Source of the DNA: Bacteroidota bacterium
Lineage (GTDB): Bacteria > Bacteroidota > Bacteroidia > Palsa-948
Direction: 5' to 3'
Assembly: GCA_003164895.1 (NCBI GenBank)
Contig: PLUL01000011.1
Location: 1 to 50,024 of the forward strand
Length of the DNA stretch: 50,024 nucleotides
Within the stretch, counting starts at the first letter, position 1. Every line of letters begins with the position of its first letter. A program made the position numbers and the translations under genes. Positions 14,928 to 24,423 of this stretch are shown one piece after another. The notes beneath the pieces were generated by a model, which was given only the letters and a program-made list of their open reading frames with translations, was not told the DNA's origin and searched no databases.

Positions 14928-17546
14928 ATGAAAAAACTTTCCATCATTATTCTTGCCGCAATTTTTATCGCAAGCTGTACCGCTTCGCATAAAACACAAA
15001 TATCTTCATCCGATAAAATAGTGCTTAAAAAATCGGATTCGCTGGCATCAAAAAAACCTGCTGAAGAATACCAAGCAACTGCCACAAAAAGCATTGACAT
15101 CCTTCACACAAAACTTGAAGTGAATTTTGATTGGGAAAAACAATACATGAATGGAAAAGCAACCATTACTTTAAAGCCGCATTTTTATCCTGCAAAAGAA
15201 ATTACGCTGGATGCAAAAAGTTTCGACATAAAAGAAGTTTCTCTTCTCGCCAAGACAAAAAAAACTCTTCAATATACTTATAACAAAACTCAACTCACAA
15301 TTTCTCTTGATAAAGAATACACCCGAAATGATACCTTGAAAATTTTTATTGATTATGTTGCAAAACCAAATGAGCGCGAAGTAAAAACAGGAAACGCAAT
15401 CACTTCCGATAAAGGATTGTATTTCATCAATCCGCAGGGAAAAGAAAAAAATAAGCCGACAGAAATGTGGACGCAAGGTGAAACCGAATCCAGTTCCTGC
15501 TGGTTTCCAACGGTGGATAAACCGAACCAACGGATGACGCAGGAAATTTATATCACGGTTGATTCTGCACACAAAAATTTTGTTACGCTTTCAAACGGAC
15601 TTCTGCTTTCTTCCAAAAAAAATCCGGATGGCTCTCGCATCGATTACTGGAAACAATCGCTTCCATCTGCGCCTTATTTAACCATGATGGCGATGGGAGA
15701 TTTTGCCATTGTAAAAGATAAATGGAAAAATATGGACGTAAATTATTATGTGGAGCATGAATTTGAACCTTACACAAAAGCAATTTTTGGCCATACTCCG
15801 GAAATGATTGAATTTTTCTCCACGAAACTACAAACGCCATATCCATGGGAAAAATTTTCGCAGATTGTTGTGCGCGATTATGTTTCTGGTGCAATGGAAA
15901 ATACTACGGCAGTCCTGCACGGAGAATTTCTGAATGAAACTGACAGAGAATTGCTCGACAAAAATTTTGAAGACGTAATTTCTCACGAACTTTTTCATCA
16001 TTGGTTTGGAGATTATGTAACCTGCGAATCTTGGTCTAATACCACGCTCAACGAAGGCTTTGCTACCTATGGCGAATATATCTGGCAGGAATATAAATAC
16101 GGTCGCGATGCTGCTGACCAACATGAATTTGAATCCATGTACGGATATATTTCTTCTGCCGCAAAAAATCCAAAACATCTCATTCGCTATTATTACAATC
16201 AGCCGGATGATATGTTTGACCAAAATTCTTATAATAAAGGAGGAGCGATTCTTCACATGCTTCGAAAATATGTTGGCGATGATGCATTTTTTTCTGCGCT
16301 GAAACTTTATCTTGATAAAAATAAATTCTCATCGGTGGAAGCCGACAATCTCCGCCTTGCTTTTGAACAGGTTACCGGAGAAGATTTGCATTGGTTTTTT
16401 GACGAGTGGTTTTTCGGAGAAGGTTATCCAAAATTTTTAATTCAGCACAATTATAATGACTCGCTGAAAAAATACACGGTTCACATTCGCCAGACTCAGG
16501 ATTTGAATACGTTACCGGTTTTCAAACTTCCTATTGATATTGATATTTATGCGGATGGAAAAAAAGAACGCAAACGTTTTTGGATAAAAAATGAAACCGA
16601 AGATTTTTCTTTCGATGTTTCTAAAAAACCTGATTTGGTGAATGTGGATGCCGAAAAATCTTTGATTTGCACGAAGGATGAAAAAAAATCTGTTACCGAA
16701 TGGGCGTTTCAATATAAAAATTGTCCGTTATATGTTGACAGACACGAAGCGCTTAAAAATCTTTCTGCTTTCGGAACTGTTCCCGAAGCTGCGGATGTAA
16801 TTGTTGCTGCGCTGAGTGATAAATTCTGGGAAATCCGTGAAACAGCAATCAGCTATATTGAAAAACTTCCTTCTGACTATAAAAAAACTGTGAAAGAAAA
16901 ACTTATTGCGCTTGCAAAGAGTGATGGAAAATCTTCTGTGCGCTCTGCTGCAATTGAACAACTTGGAAATAATTATAAGGATGATGCTGACCTAATTGCG
17001 CTTTACCGTCAATCTGTGAATGACAAATCTTACGCTGTTGCCGGAGCTTCGCTTGCTTCGCTTGCCAAAAGCGATAAAAAAGAATCCATGCGCATTGCCA
17101 AACAGTTTGAATCTGAAAAAAGTATGGATATGCTGTTGGCAGTTGCGCAGATTTATTCGCAGTATGGAAGCGATGAAAATAATTCTTTCTTCGTAAATCT
17201 CTCTCCCAAAATGAGCGGATGGGATAAAGTTTCTTTTGCGATGACTTACACCGATTTTTTAAAACATTGCAATGATTCTACTATCAATTATGGCATCCTC
17301 GTTCTTCAAGATATAGCAAAAACTGAAAATAATAAATGGATTCGCTATTTCGGACAGAAAGGAATTAAGGACCTTGCACAAATGTACACCGACAAAGAGA
17401 AAAAAGTAACTGACCAAATTACCGGATTGAAAGAAAAACAAAGCAATTCTCCTGAACTGAAAAACCTTGAACTGGAGTTAGCTCAGATACAAAGCCAGAA
17501 GCAAAAACTTACTACGCTATATAATTCTATGGTTACCGCCAACTAA
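14928..17546 (+). CDS. M1-family aminopeptidase lipoprotein
   Basis: A zinc aminopeptidase anchored to the envelope, 872 residues. The lipoprotein signal is MKKLSIIILAAIFIASC with Cys17 as lipid site. The M1 N-terminal saddle domain is followed by GAMENTTAV (the GxMEN substrate motif) and the zinc site HELFHHWFGD with H353, E354, H357. The third ligand is E376 in NEGFATYGEY, at the correct spacing. The C-terminal third (about 640-800) has HEAT-like helical repeats (WEIRETAISYIEKLP, SSVRSAAIEQLGNNY). The last 40 residues are a Lys/Gln-rich coiled coil. It probably trims N-terminal residues from imported or envelope peptides. It is close in kind to APN/cold-active aminopeptidases of Bacteroidota. 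Confidence 0.93.
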   Translation: MKKLSIIILAAIFIASCTASHKTQISSSDKIVLKKSDSLASKKPAEEYQATATKSIDILHTKLEVNFDWEKQYMNGKATITLKPHFYPAKEITLDAKSFDIKEVSLLAKTKKTLQYTYNKTQLTISLDKEYTRNDTLKIFIDYVAKPNEREVKTGNAITSDKGLYFINPQGKEKNKPTEMWTQGETESSSCWFPTVDKPNQRMTQEIYITVDSAHKNFVTLSNGLLLSSKKNPDGSRIDYWKQSLPSAPYLTMMAMGDFAIVKDKWKNMDVNYYVEHEFEPYTKAIFGHTPEMIEFFSTKLQTPYPWEKFSQIVVRDYVSGAMENTTAVLHGEFLNETDRELLDKNFEDVISHELFHHWFGDYVTCESWSNTTLNEGFATYGEYIWQEYKYGRDAADQHEFESMYGYISSAAKNPKHLIRYYYNQPDDMFDQNSYNKGGAILHMLRKYVGDDAFFSALKLYLDKNKFSSVEADNLRLAFEQVTGEDLHWFFDEWFFGEGYPKFLIQHNYNDSLKKYTVHIRQTQDLNTLPVFKLPIDIDIYADGKKERKRFWIKNETEDFSFDVSKKPDLVNVDAEKSLICTKDEKKSVTEWAFQYKNCPLYVDRHEALKNLSAFGTVPEAADVIVAALSDKFWEIRETAISYIEKLPSDYKKTVKEKLIALAKSDGKSSVRSAAIEQLGNNYKDDADLIALYRQSVNDKSYAVAGASLASLAKSDKKESMRIAKQFESEKSMDMLLAVAQIYSQYGSDENNSFFVNLSPKMSGWDKVSFAMTYTDFLKHCNDSTINYGILVLQDIAKTENNKWIRYFGQKGIKDLAQMYTDKEKKVTDQITGLKEKQSNSPELKNLELELAQIQSQKQKLTTLYNSMVTAN

Positions 17547-17655
17547 ATTTAATGGAAAAAATAAATTAACAGTTTATGTTCTTATTTCAAAAATTTATAA
17601 TTTTGTAATACAATCCGAGATGTATCGGAAGATAATATTTTGAAAAACTTCATTT

Positions 17656-17967
17656 ATGAAGAAACCTAAATCAAAAAAAGAAACTAAACCTGCTAAGAAA
17701 GCAGCAAAGAAAAAAGCTGTTTCCGCTCCTGCAAAGAAAAAAGAAAAGGAGTTGAAGAAAAAACATCCTGCTCCATCCGCAGGAAAATCGAAAGTTAAAA
17801 GCGACTGGCAAGAAGATTCTTTGCTTGAGGAAGAGGAAGAAAAAAGCGAAGACGCAGAATTCTTTGCTGACGAAGAGGAGCCAAAATTGGAAAACTTAGA
17901 TGACGCTTTGGCGGATGATGACGATGACGATGAGGATGAATTTTACAACGAAGATACGGCTTTCTAA
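17656..17967 (+). CDS. charge-segregated Lys-rich/Asp-Glu-rich protein
   Basis: A 103-residue protein with two opposite halves. Residues 1-55 are Lys/Ala/Pro-rich with histone-H1-like runs (KPAKKAAKKKAVSAPAKKK). Residues 56-103 are strongly acidic (SLLEEEEEKSEDAEFF and DDDDDDEDEFYNED). There is no signal peptide, no membrane segment and almost certainly no stable fold. Similar polyampholyte proteins are frequent in Bacteroidota and are of unknown role; nucleic-acid binding by the basic half is a guess. Its stop overlaps the anmK stop by 4 bases on the opposite strand. Confidence 0.75.
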   Translation: MKKPKSKKETKPAKKAAKKKAVSAPAKKKEKELKKKHPAPSAGKSKVKSDWQEDSLLEEEEEKSEDAEFFADEEEPKLENLDDALADDDDDDEDEFYNEDTAF

Positions 17968-19034
17968 ATCGGAAAGTAAATTCTTCCTCCTGAACTATTC
18001 CTTTTTGCTCCGGTTACGCTTTTAAGAATATTTATTTCTCCACGCATTTTCAAAGTGCCAAGAAATGCAAATGCCATCGCTTCTTTGAATTGAATAGTTT
18101 TGTCATCAGGAATAATTATTTTGCATTTAGAATGAAATGCGATTCTTTCCACTAGAAATTTATTGTAAGTGCCTCCGCCAGTAACCAACAATGACGAATT
18201 ACGAATTGTGAATGGCGAATTAACAGCATTTGTAATTTGAATCGCGATATGTTCAACAGCTGTTCTTAATTTATCTTGAACTGGAATGTTGAAAGTAAAA
18301 AGGACAGGAATAAATTTATTCTCCACCCATTCTCGTCCCAATGATTTTGGAGATTTTGTTTTGTAAAAAGGTAATGCATTTAATTTTTCAAGGAGCGATT
18401 CGTTTAATTTTCCTTTCGAAGCGAATCTTCCTTCTGAATCAAGTTCTTTTCCCAACAGAGTTGCTAAATCATTCAGAACAAGATTCACGGGACAAATATC
18501 ATAAGCAATTCGTTCTTCTTTTGGATTATCAAAAGAAATATTTGCAATTCCTCCAAGATTAAGACAGAATTCATATTCCGAAAAAAGTATTTTGTCAACT
18601 ATTGGAACAAGCGGTGCACCTTGTCCGCCAAGTGCCACATCACCTGAACGAAAATCATTCACTACTTGTAATTTACAAATAGAAGAAATAATTTTTCCAT
18701 CTCCTATTTGAAGCGTAATACCTTTCTCCGGCTGATGAAAAACTGTATGTCCGTGAGATGAAATAAAATCGGGATATTTTTTTTTTCGGTTCATAAATTT
18801 TAAAACTTCTTTACCGATATAATTTCCATATTCGATATTCAGCGAATCAATATTATTTTTCTTCAGCTTAATTGCTTCACCGAGTTTCGTTTTCCAATCT
18901 TTAGAATATTTTATTGTTTCTGCATGAACAATTTTAAATTTCCACTTCCTGTTTTTCACAAACTCGCAATAAGCAATGTCTAGACCATCAAGCGAAGTGC
19001 CGGACATAATTCCTATCACCTTATACTTAATCAT
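17964..19034 (-). CDS. anmK: anhydro-N-acetylmuramic acid kinase
   Basis: Cleaves and phosphorylates 1,6-anhydro-N-acetylmuramic acid to MurNAc-6-phosphate, recycling peptidoglycan sugar. The 356-residue protein starts with the family signature GIMSGTSLDGLDIAY and has SSHGHTVFHQPEKGITLQIG, NLGGIANISF and LVTGGGTYNKFLVERI. I place the start at ATG 19034, because the longer frame adds residues before the conserved MIKYKVIG. The stretch NSPFTIRNSS before LVTGGG is an apparent insertion, encoded by a tandem GAATT-containing repeat (18191..18221) that looks like intergenic DNA. The gene is divergent from the acyl-CoA dehydrogenase (46 bases between starts) and convergent with the charged protein. 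Confidence 0.94.
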   Translation of the reverse strand: MIKYKVIGIMSGTSLDGLDIAYCEFVKNRKWKFKIVHAETIKYSKDWKTKLGEAIKLKKNNIDSLNIEYGNYIGKEVLKFMNRKKKYPDFISSHGHTVFHQPEKGITLQIGDGKIISSICKLQVVNDFRSGDVALGGQGAPLVPIVDKILFSEYEFCLNLGGIANISFDNPKEERIAYDICPVNLVLNDLATLLGKELDSEGRFASKGKLNESLLEKLNALPFYKTKSPKSLGREWVENKFIPVLFTFNIPVQDKLRTAVEHIAIQITNAVNSPFTIRNSSLLVTGGGTYNKFLVERIAFHSKCKIIIPDDKTIQFKEAMAFAFLGTLKMRGEINILKSVTGAKRNSSGGRIYFPI

Positions 19035-19080
19035 ATTTTTATATCTTAGTGCGAAATTAGAAATTAACAACTTATCGTAT

Positions 19081-20220
19081 ATGAAATTTGAATTATCAGA
19101 AGAACATCTTTCTGTTCAAAAAGCAGCGCGCGACTTTGCTCAGGATATTTTGAAGCCGGGTGTAATTGAACGCGATAATCACCAAAAATTTCCGGCAGAA
19201 GAAATCAAGCAGCTCGGACAGCTTGGATTTTTGGGCATGATGGTTGACCCAAAATACGGCGGTGGTGGAATGGATACTATTTCCTACGTTTTGGCGATGG
19301 AAGAAATTTCTAAAGTGGATGCGTCTTGTTCGGTAGTGATGAGTGTAAATAATTCTCTGGTGTGCTGGGGACTTGAATCATTTGGAACTGAAGAACAAAA
19401 GAAAAAATATCTTATTCCTCTTGCTAAAGGAGAAATCATTGGAGCATTTTGTCTGAGTGAACCGGAAGCGGGAAGCGATGCAACTTCACAAAGAACTACA
19501 GCAATTGACAAAGGCGATTATTATCTTTTGAACGGAACAAAAAACTGGATTACAAATGGCGGTTCAGCTTCGGTATATCTTGTGATGGCGCAAACTCATC
19601 CTGAAAAAGGACATAAAGGGATTAATTGCCTGATCGTTGAAAAAGGAATGCCGGGTTTTGTGGTTGGAAAAAAAGAAGATAAGATGGGAATCCGCGGCAG
19701 CGATACTCACTCGCTTATGTTCACAGATGTGAAAGTGCCAAAGAAAAACAGGATTGGAGAAGATGGGTTTGGGTTTAAGTTCGCAATGAAAACATTGGCA
19801 GGAGGAAGAATTGGAATTGCATCGCAAGCGCTTGGCATTGCATCAGGAGCTTATGAACTTGCACTTGCTTATTCAAAGGAAAGAAAAGCATTCGGTAAGG
19901 AAATTTCTCAGCATCAAGCGATACAATTTAAACTTGCAGACATGGCAACTGAAATTGAAGCGGCTCGATTACTTTGCCTCAAAGCTGCATGGATGAAAGA
20001 CCAACACTTGGACTATGGAACAGCCAGTGCGATGGCAAAAGTTTTTTCTTCACGCGTTGCAATGGAAACTACGGTGGAAGCTGTTCAAATTCACGGTGGC
20101 TACGGCTATGTGAAAGAATATCATGTGGAACGTTTGATGCGCGATGCAAAGATTACTCAGATTTATGAAGGAACCACTGAAGTGCAGAAGATTGTGATCT
20201 CGCGGGCTTTATTGTCTTAA
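19081..20220 (+). CDS. acyl-CoA dehydrogenase (short-chain type)
   Basis: An FAD enzyme that introduces the alpha-beta double bond in acyl-CoA and passes electrons to ETF. The 379-residue protein starts MKFELSEEHLSVQKAARDFA. It shows GAFCLSEPEAGSDATS and NGTKNWITNGG (FAD-binding middle domain), YSKERKAFGKEISQHQAIQF, and QIYEGTTEVQ, where the glutamate is the expected catalytic base. Overall it most resembles butyryl/short-chain dehydrogenases. The longer frame from 18976 was rejected because it overlaps anmK and lacks homologous sequence. A TATCTTAG near-promoter lies at 19042..19049. Its stop overlaps the murF stop by 4 bases. No other beta-oxidation gene is nearby. Confidence 0.93.
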   Translation: MKFELSEEHLSVQKAARDFAQDILKPGVIERDNHQKFPAEEIKQLGQLGFLGMMVDPKYGGGGMDTISYVLAMEEISKVDASCSVVMSVNNSLVCWGLESFGTEEQKKKYLIPLAKGEIIGAFCLSEPEAGSDATSQRTTAIDKGDYYLLNGTKNWITNGGSASVYLVMAQTHPEKGHKGINCLIVEKGMPGFVVGKKEDKMGIRGSDTHSLMFTDVKVPKKNRIGEDGFGFKFAMKTLAGGRIGIASQALGIASGAYELALAYSKERKAFGKEISQHQAIQFKLADMATEIEAARLLCLKAAWMKDQHLDYGTASAMAKVFSSRVAMETTVEAVQIHGGYGYVKEYHVERLMRDAKITQIYEGTTEVQKIVISRALLS

Positions 20221-21524
20221 AGAAATTCGACAACTTTTTCAAGTTTGATTCCGCGCGAACCTTTTATCAGTATTAAGGAAGATTTGTTTATTGGGGAGTT
20301 TTCCTGAAATCTTTTTACCATCTCATCAGCATTTCTGAATAAAAATTGATGAGGAAATTTTATCTTCATTTCGGTTAGTGCCTTTGAAAATCTTTCCCCA
20401 ACCAAAATTACATTTTGAAATTTCTTCTCTTGAATCAACTGAAGAATATTTTTATGCTCCTGAATTTCATATTCTCCAAGCTCAAGCATATCACCAAGTA
20501 TCAGCCATTTATTTTCTCCACTCATGTCATCAAAATTCTCAATCGCAACCCGCATGCTGCTGGGATTGGCATTGTATGCATCCAGAATAAGCATGTTGGT
20601 TTTTGTCTTTTCAACCTGCGAACGATTATTTGATGGGACATATTCCTCAATAGCACTTTTAATTTTTTCTGTTGGAACTCCAAAATATTTTCCAATGCAT
20701 ATCGCAGCAGAAATATTTTCAAAATTATATTTACCAATTAGCTGTGATGAAATTATTTCACCTTCATATTTCATTTTTAAAAACGGGTTCGAGTCAACAA
20801 ACCGGCATGAACAATTTGCTTGTTTAGAAATTCCATAGGTAATTTTATCCATACCGTTTGAATGTGAAATCAGCAAATCATTTTCGGAATTAATAAATAT
20901 TTTTCCTTGATTCTTTCTTATATACTGAAATAATTCTGTTTTTGCTTTTATCACATTTTCAAAACTACCGAACTCGCCAAGATGTGCTCGCCCGATATTG
21001 GTTATCAATCCAAAGTCAGGTTGAGCAATTTCGCACAGCGCAGCAATTTCTCCCGTGTGATTTGCACCCATTTCAATCACAGCAATTTCAATATCGGAAG
21101 TGATGGAAAGAATTGTCAGCGGAACCCCAATGTGATTATTTAGATTTCCGATAGTGGCGAGAACTTTGTATTTTTTTGAAAGAATATTTTTAATTAATTC
21201 TTTCGTAGTGGTTTTGCCGTTACTTCCGGTAATAGCGATAAAAGGGATGTTGAATTTTTCGCGATGATGTTTCGCTAAAGCTTGCAAAGTTGACAGGCAA
21301 TCCTTGACGAGAATATATTTTTCTCCATTATAATATTGTTCGTCATCAATAACCGCGTAATTACATCCTTGTTCCAAAGCAGAAGCAGCAAATTTATTGC
21401 CATCAAAATTATCTCCTTTAAGTGCAAAGAAAATTGAATTTGCAGTTGCATTTCGACTGTCTATAATAACATTCTGAAATTTTAGAAAGATAGAATATGT
21501 TTGGGAGATTTCAGGAAACTTCAT
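20217..21524 (-). CDS. murF: UDP-N-acetylmuramoyl-tripeptide--D-alanyl-D-alanine ligase
   Basis: Adds D-Ala-D-Ala to UDP-MurNAc-tripeptide, the last cytoplasmic step of the peptidoglycan precursor. The 435-residue Mur ligase has the ATP loop at 99-107 (ITGSNGKTTTKEL), the Mg-site region AVIEMGANHTGEIAAL, TNIGRAHLGEFGS, the carboxylysine-side LDAYNANPSSMRVAIE and the C-terminal VLIKGSRGIKLE-type ending (LILIKGSRGIKLEKV). It lies downstream of gldJ on the same strand, an arrangement I recall from Flavobacterium. A hairpin separates the two, and TACTTTCG (minus strand, 21530..21537), one base off the -7 consensus, lies 5 bases before its ATG. It may therefore have its own near-leaderless transcript. 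Confidence 0.96.
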   Translation of the reverse strand: MKFPEISQTYSIFLKFQNVIIDSRNATANSIFFALKGDNFDGNKFAASALEQGCNYAVIDDEQYYNGEKYILVKDCLSTLQALAKHHREKFNIPFIAITGSNGKTTTKELIKNILSKKYKVLATIGNLNNHIGVPLTILSITSDIEIAVIEMGANHTGEIAALCEIAQPDFGLITNIGRAHLGEFGSFENVIKAKTELFQYIRKNQGKIFINSENDLLISHSNGMDKITYGISKQANCSCRFVDSNPFLKMKYEGEIISSQLIGKYNFENISAAICIGKYFGVPTEKIKSAIEEYVPSNNRSQVEKTKTNMLILDAYNANPSSMRVAIENFDDMSGENKWLILGDMLELGEYEIQEHKNILQLIQEKKFQNVILVGERFSKALTEMKIKFPHQFLFRNADEMVKRFQENSPINKSSLILIKGSRGIKLEKVVEFL

Positions 21525-21544
21525 AACTGCGAAAGTACAGAAAC

Positions 21545-21579
21545 AAAAAATCCCGTTACAAATTGTAACGGGATTTTTT
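21545..21579 (-). terminator. strong hairpin terminator between gldJ and murF
   Basis: AAAAAATCCCGTTACAA is followed by its perfect complement TTGTAACGGGATTTTTT. The stem has T-runs on both sides, so it could work in either direction. Here it ends gldJ transcription on the minus strand, 18 bases after the gldJ stop. Confidence 0.8.
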
Positions 21580-21597
21580 CAATTACTTTATATTAGT

Positions 21598-23178
21598 TTA
21601 TTTCTTTTTTCCACTACCTAATCCTTGCGGGCTGCCAACACGAGCCATTGCACATCTGAAACCAAGCCAAGCAAAATCTTGTCGTTGGTCAAGAAACCTA
21701 CGTGTGCCTGGAACCATCCAATACGCCCTGTCTCTCCATGATCCACCTTTATAAACGTGTGCTTTATCGTTTATAAGAGACATTTGACTAGCTTCTCGTC
21801 CAGTTCTTTCAGCCAACGGTTTTGATGAAGGAAATTGATACATTTCATAATTCTTTTCTTCATCAGTGGTAGGAGGTTCGCCTTCATAATTCAGACTTGA
21901 TTTGTGGTCACCATCGCGGTAATTAATATTATCGGCATATTTATAATTTCTGCGTTCATCAAGTTTATCTGCTTTTTCTTTAACATCCACATTGCGCATT
22001 TTTACAAGACCCGGACGGCTTACCACGTTGCTGTCTGCATCATAAAGAAGCGAATCGCCTTGATCAACCATGATTCCATCGTCATCCTTCATCGCAGTTT
22101 TGAAAACATTACCTCGGAAAGGGCGGAAATCATCCATATCCATGTATGAAAGCGGACGATAAACATCCATTACCCATTCGCTTACATTACCTGCCATGTT
22201 ATATAATCCGTAATCATTGGGCCAATAAGAGAATACAGGTGCGGTGATATCTGCAGCATCATTTAAGTGACCTGCAATTCCCATCATGTCACCTCCATTG
22301 ATTTGAAAGTTGCCCATAAAATCACCAATGAATTTATCGTTTGGATTTCTAACTGCGTGACCATTCCAAGGATAAAGACGTCTTTCCAAAATACGTCCTT
22401 CAGACATATTTCCAATTAAACCATAAGCAGCAAATTCCCATTCGGCTTCGGTGGGAAGATGATATTTTGGTAAAAGAATTCCGTCTTCCATACGAACTTT
22501 TCTTTCTGTTCCATCTGGTTTAGGAATCAATTGTTTCACTACTCCTTCATATTTTCCTGCTAAATATGCTTCAGTGTTAAAGTTGTTTGCCAAACTTTGT
22601 CCAAGATCCCAATCAAGAATACCTTCGCGAATCAAAATATATTCATTCACACGATCTGTTCTCCACACGCAGAAATCACTCGCCTGAAGCCAGTTTACGC
22701 CAACTACAGGATAATCGCGATATGCAGGATGACGCAAATAATAATCCACATAAGGATCGTTATATGCTAATCTGGAACGCCATACAAGTGTATCGGGCAA
22801 TGCTCTTTTGTAGATTTGATAGAAAGTTTCATCTGCACCATAAATTCTATTCAGCCAGTGAAGATATTCGAGATAATCCAGATTTCTTATTTCTGTTTCA
22901 TCCATATAAAATGATGAAACGGTTACTCTTCTTGGAATTGTATTCCAATCGTAATTCACATCTTGTTCTACACGTCCCATGGTAAATGTGCCGCCTTCAA
23001 TTAACACCAAACCGGGACCTGTTTCTTGTTCGGCATAAGGAAGAACTTCGAAACCGCCATTGGTGGCATCGTTATAGTTCCATCCGGTAACTGGCGAAGT
23101 ATCTTTCCCGCATGAAGCAAGAATAAGAATACTTCCTGAAAGAAGAGCTGCCTGAGTGATTTTGATGATTGTTTTCAT
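21598..23178 (-). CDS. gldJ: gliding/T9SS lipoprotein GldJ
   Basis: A lipoprotein of the T9SS-linked gliding machinery; in Flavobacterium GldJ stabilises GldK and is needed for motility and secretion. The 526-residue protein has a lipoprotein signal (hydrophobic run ending LILASC, then GKDTSPVTGWNYND). A formylglycine-generating-enzyme-like (SUMF1) fold follows: GPGLVLIEGGTFTMG, VSSFYMDETEIRNLDYLEYL, YPVVGVNWLQASDFC, LPTEAEWEFAAYG, NVSEWVMDVYRP and KGGSWRDRAYW. The TGWNYND opening and the spacing distinguish it from the paralogue GldK. ATG 23178 was chosen because the lipoprotein signal begins there. It lies downstream of a PorP/SprF gene and upstream of murF. Confidence 0.9.
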   Translation of the reverse strand: MKTIIKITQAALLSGSILILASCGKDTSPVTGWNYNDATNGGFEVLPYAEQETGPGLVLIEGGTFTMGRVEQDVNYDWNTIPRRVTVSSFYMDETEIRNLDYLEYLHWLNRIYGADETFYQIYKRALPDTLVWRSRLAYNDPYVDYYLRHPAYRDYPVVGVNWLQASDFCVWRTDRVNEYILIREGILDWDLGQSLANNFNTEAYLAGKYEGVVKQLIPKPDGTERKVRMEDGILLPKYHLPTEAEWEFAAYGLIGNMSEGRILERRLYPWNGHAVRNPNDKFIGDFMGNFQINGGDMMGIAGHLNDAADITAPVFSYWPNDYGLYNMAGNVSEWVMDVYRPLSYMDMDDFRPFRGNVFKTAMKDDDGIMVDQGDSLLYDADSNVVSRPGLVKMRNVDVKEKADKLDERRNYKYADNINYRDGDHKSSLNYEGEPPTTDEEKNYEMYQFPSSKPLAERTGREASQMSLINDKAHVYKGGSWRDRAYWMVPGTRRFLDQRQDFAWLGFRCAMARVGSPQGLGSGKKK

Positions 23179-23243
23179 AGTGTTTTTTTTATGAAATCGA
23201 ATTTTATCCAATAAACGAATCTACTTTAAAAATATTTTATTGT

Positions 23244-24221
23244 TTAGAAAGAAGGACAGCTAACCGTTCTGAACCTTTTATGTCTCGGTTTGCATTTAAA
23301 TAACAACTGAAAAGAAATTTCGTGTGATCCGGATGTTACAATTCCAAGTTTTGAAACAGTTAAATCATAGCTGTATCCAAATCTAACGGGGTTTTGTTGA
23401 AATCCAACCATCAACACAACTGCATCTGCATTTCTGTACCATAATCCGCCAACAATAGGACCTTTGGTAACATACAATCCAAGATTTAATTCCCTGAAAT
23501 CTCCTTGCTGCTGATAAATAATGTTGGGAGAAATATTTGACTGCCCATATCTGCCATCCAATGGAATTACCGCACCTAAATGTCCTGTATATTTCATCGG
23601 TAATGGGCTTGGAACTGCCGCAATAAATGCTTCATCCGGTTGTGTAAGATGGAAAACTGCAAAACCTGCATAAAATCTTTTGCTAAAACCAAGAACACCT
23701 GCTGAAAAATCAGGATAGGAAACTACTGCATGATTTGGTTTCTCAGAAGTCATGTTAATAAATCCATACTTGGGATCAATCATATCTCCAAATGTAAGTT
23801 TTGACCAATCAAGTTTTTTCTGTGCATAAGTTGCTTCTAAACCAAACGCCATTGAAAATTCACGAGTGATTGTTAATTGATAAGCGTACATGGCACTGAA
23901 TCGGGTAGTGGTCATTGTGCCTTGTCCGGCTTGATCATTTAAAAAATGGATTCCTATTCCTCCGGAAATTGCGTCAATACGTGTATCAAACGAAGCACTT
24001 GTAGTAACAAATGTTCCGGCAATATTAGGCCATTGATTTCTATAATTCAAACAAACACGAGGGCATCGGTGGCTGCCTGCAAATGCGGGATTCAAATAAA
24101 GAGGGTTAGCATAAAATTGTGTGAATTGAGGATCTTGCGCTTTAACATCATTGACAACCAAAAAGCTAGATAAAACAATCAAAAAAAGCAAACATTTTCT
24201 AATAGTAATTTCTTTCATCAT
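23244..24221 (-). CDS. porP: PorP/SprF-family T9SS outer-membrane protein
   Basis: A 325-residue beta-barrel-type outer-membrane protein. The signal peptide (LFLIVLSSFLVVNDVKA) is followed by the diagnostic PorP/SprF start QDPQFTQFYANPLYLNPAFAG and by NYRNQWPNIAGTF. Alternating hydrophobic strands and GGLWYRNADAVVLMVGFQ follow. Members of this family bring T9SS or gliding surface proteins to the membrane. Several paralogues per genome are usual, so the exact counterpart (PorP or SprF) cannot be decided. The tail KCKPRHKRFRTVSCPSF is typical for the PorP side. Its start is 217 bases from divergent porU, and a complete promoter lies about 110 bases upstream of the ATG. Confidence 0.9.
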   Translation of the reverse strand: MMKEITIRKCLLFLIVLSSFLVVNDVKAQDPQFTQFYANPLYLNPAFAGSHRCPRVCLNYRNQWPNIAGTFVTTSASFDTRIDAISGGIGIHFLNDQAGQGTMTTTRFSAMYAYQLTITREFSMAFGLEATYAQKKLDWSKLTFGDMIDPKYGFINMTSEKPNHAVVSYPDFSAGVLGFSKRFYAGFAVFHLTQPDEAFIAAVPSPLPMKYTGHLGAVIPLDGRYGQSNISPNIIYQQQGDFRELNLGLYVTKGPIVGGLWYRNADAVVLMVGFQQNPVRFGYSYDLTVSKLGIVTSGSHEISFQLLFKCKPRHKRFRTVSCPSF

Positions 24222-24332
24222 ACTTTTTCTCTAACGATGTTAAATGTTAAATAGTACCAGCAAAATAAAATATTTCAAAAAAACCTACGTTACATGCGAA
24301 TGCTTGCAATATCAACAAGCTACACTGAACTA

Positions 24333-24363
24333 CAAAGGTATTAATATTATTTTATAACGCAAA
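24333..24363 (-). promoter_or_regulatory. complete Bacteroidota promoter for porP-gldJ
   Basis: On the minus strand TTTG (24360..24363), exactly 19 bases, then TACCTTTG (24333..24340). Both elements match the consensus. Predicted transcription start is near 24326, giving a leader of about 105 bases before the porP ATG, unusually long for this window. Confidence 0.7.
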
Positions 24364-24415
24364 TCCTTATTTTAAGAATTAATTCAAGAAATGTCATTTC
24401 CTTCAAAAAATAGTA

Positions 24416-24423
24416 TAAATTTG
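24416..24423 (+). promoter_or_regulatory. TAnnTTTG -7 element for porU
   Basis: TAAATTTG, a full -7 match ending 15 bases before ATG 24439. It lies downstream of the alternative ATG at 24391, so that longer start would be outside the transcript. No TTTG at the usual -33 distance. Confidence 0.45.
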
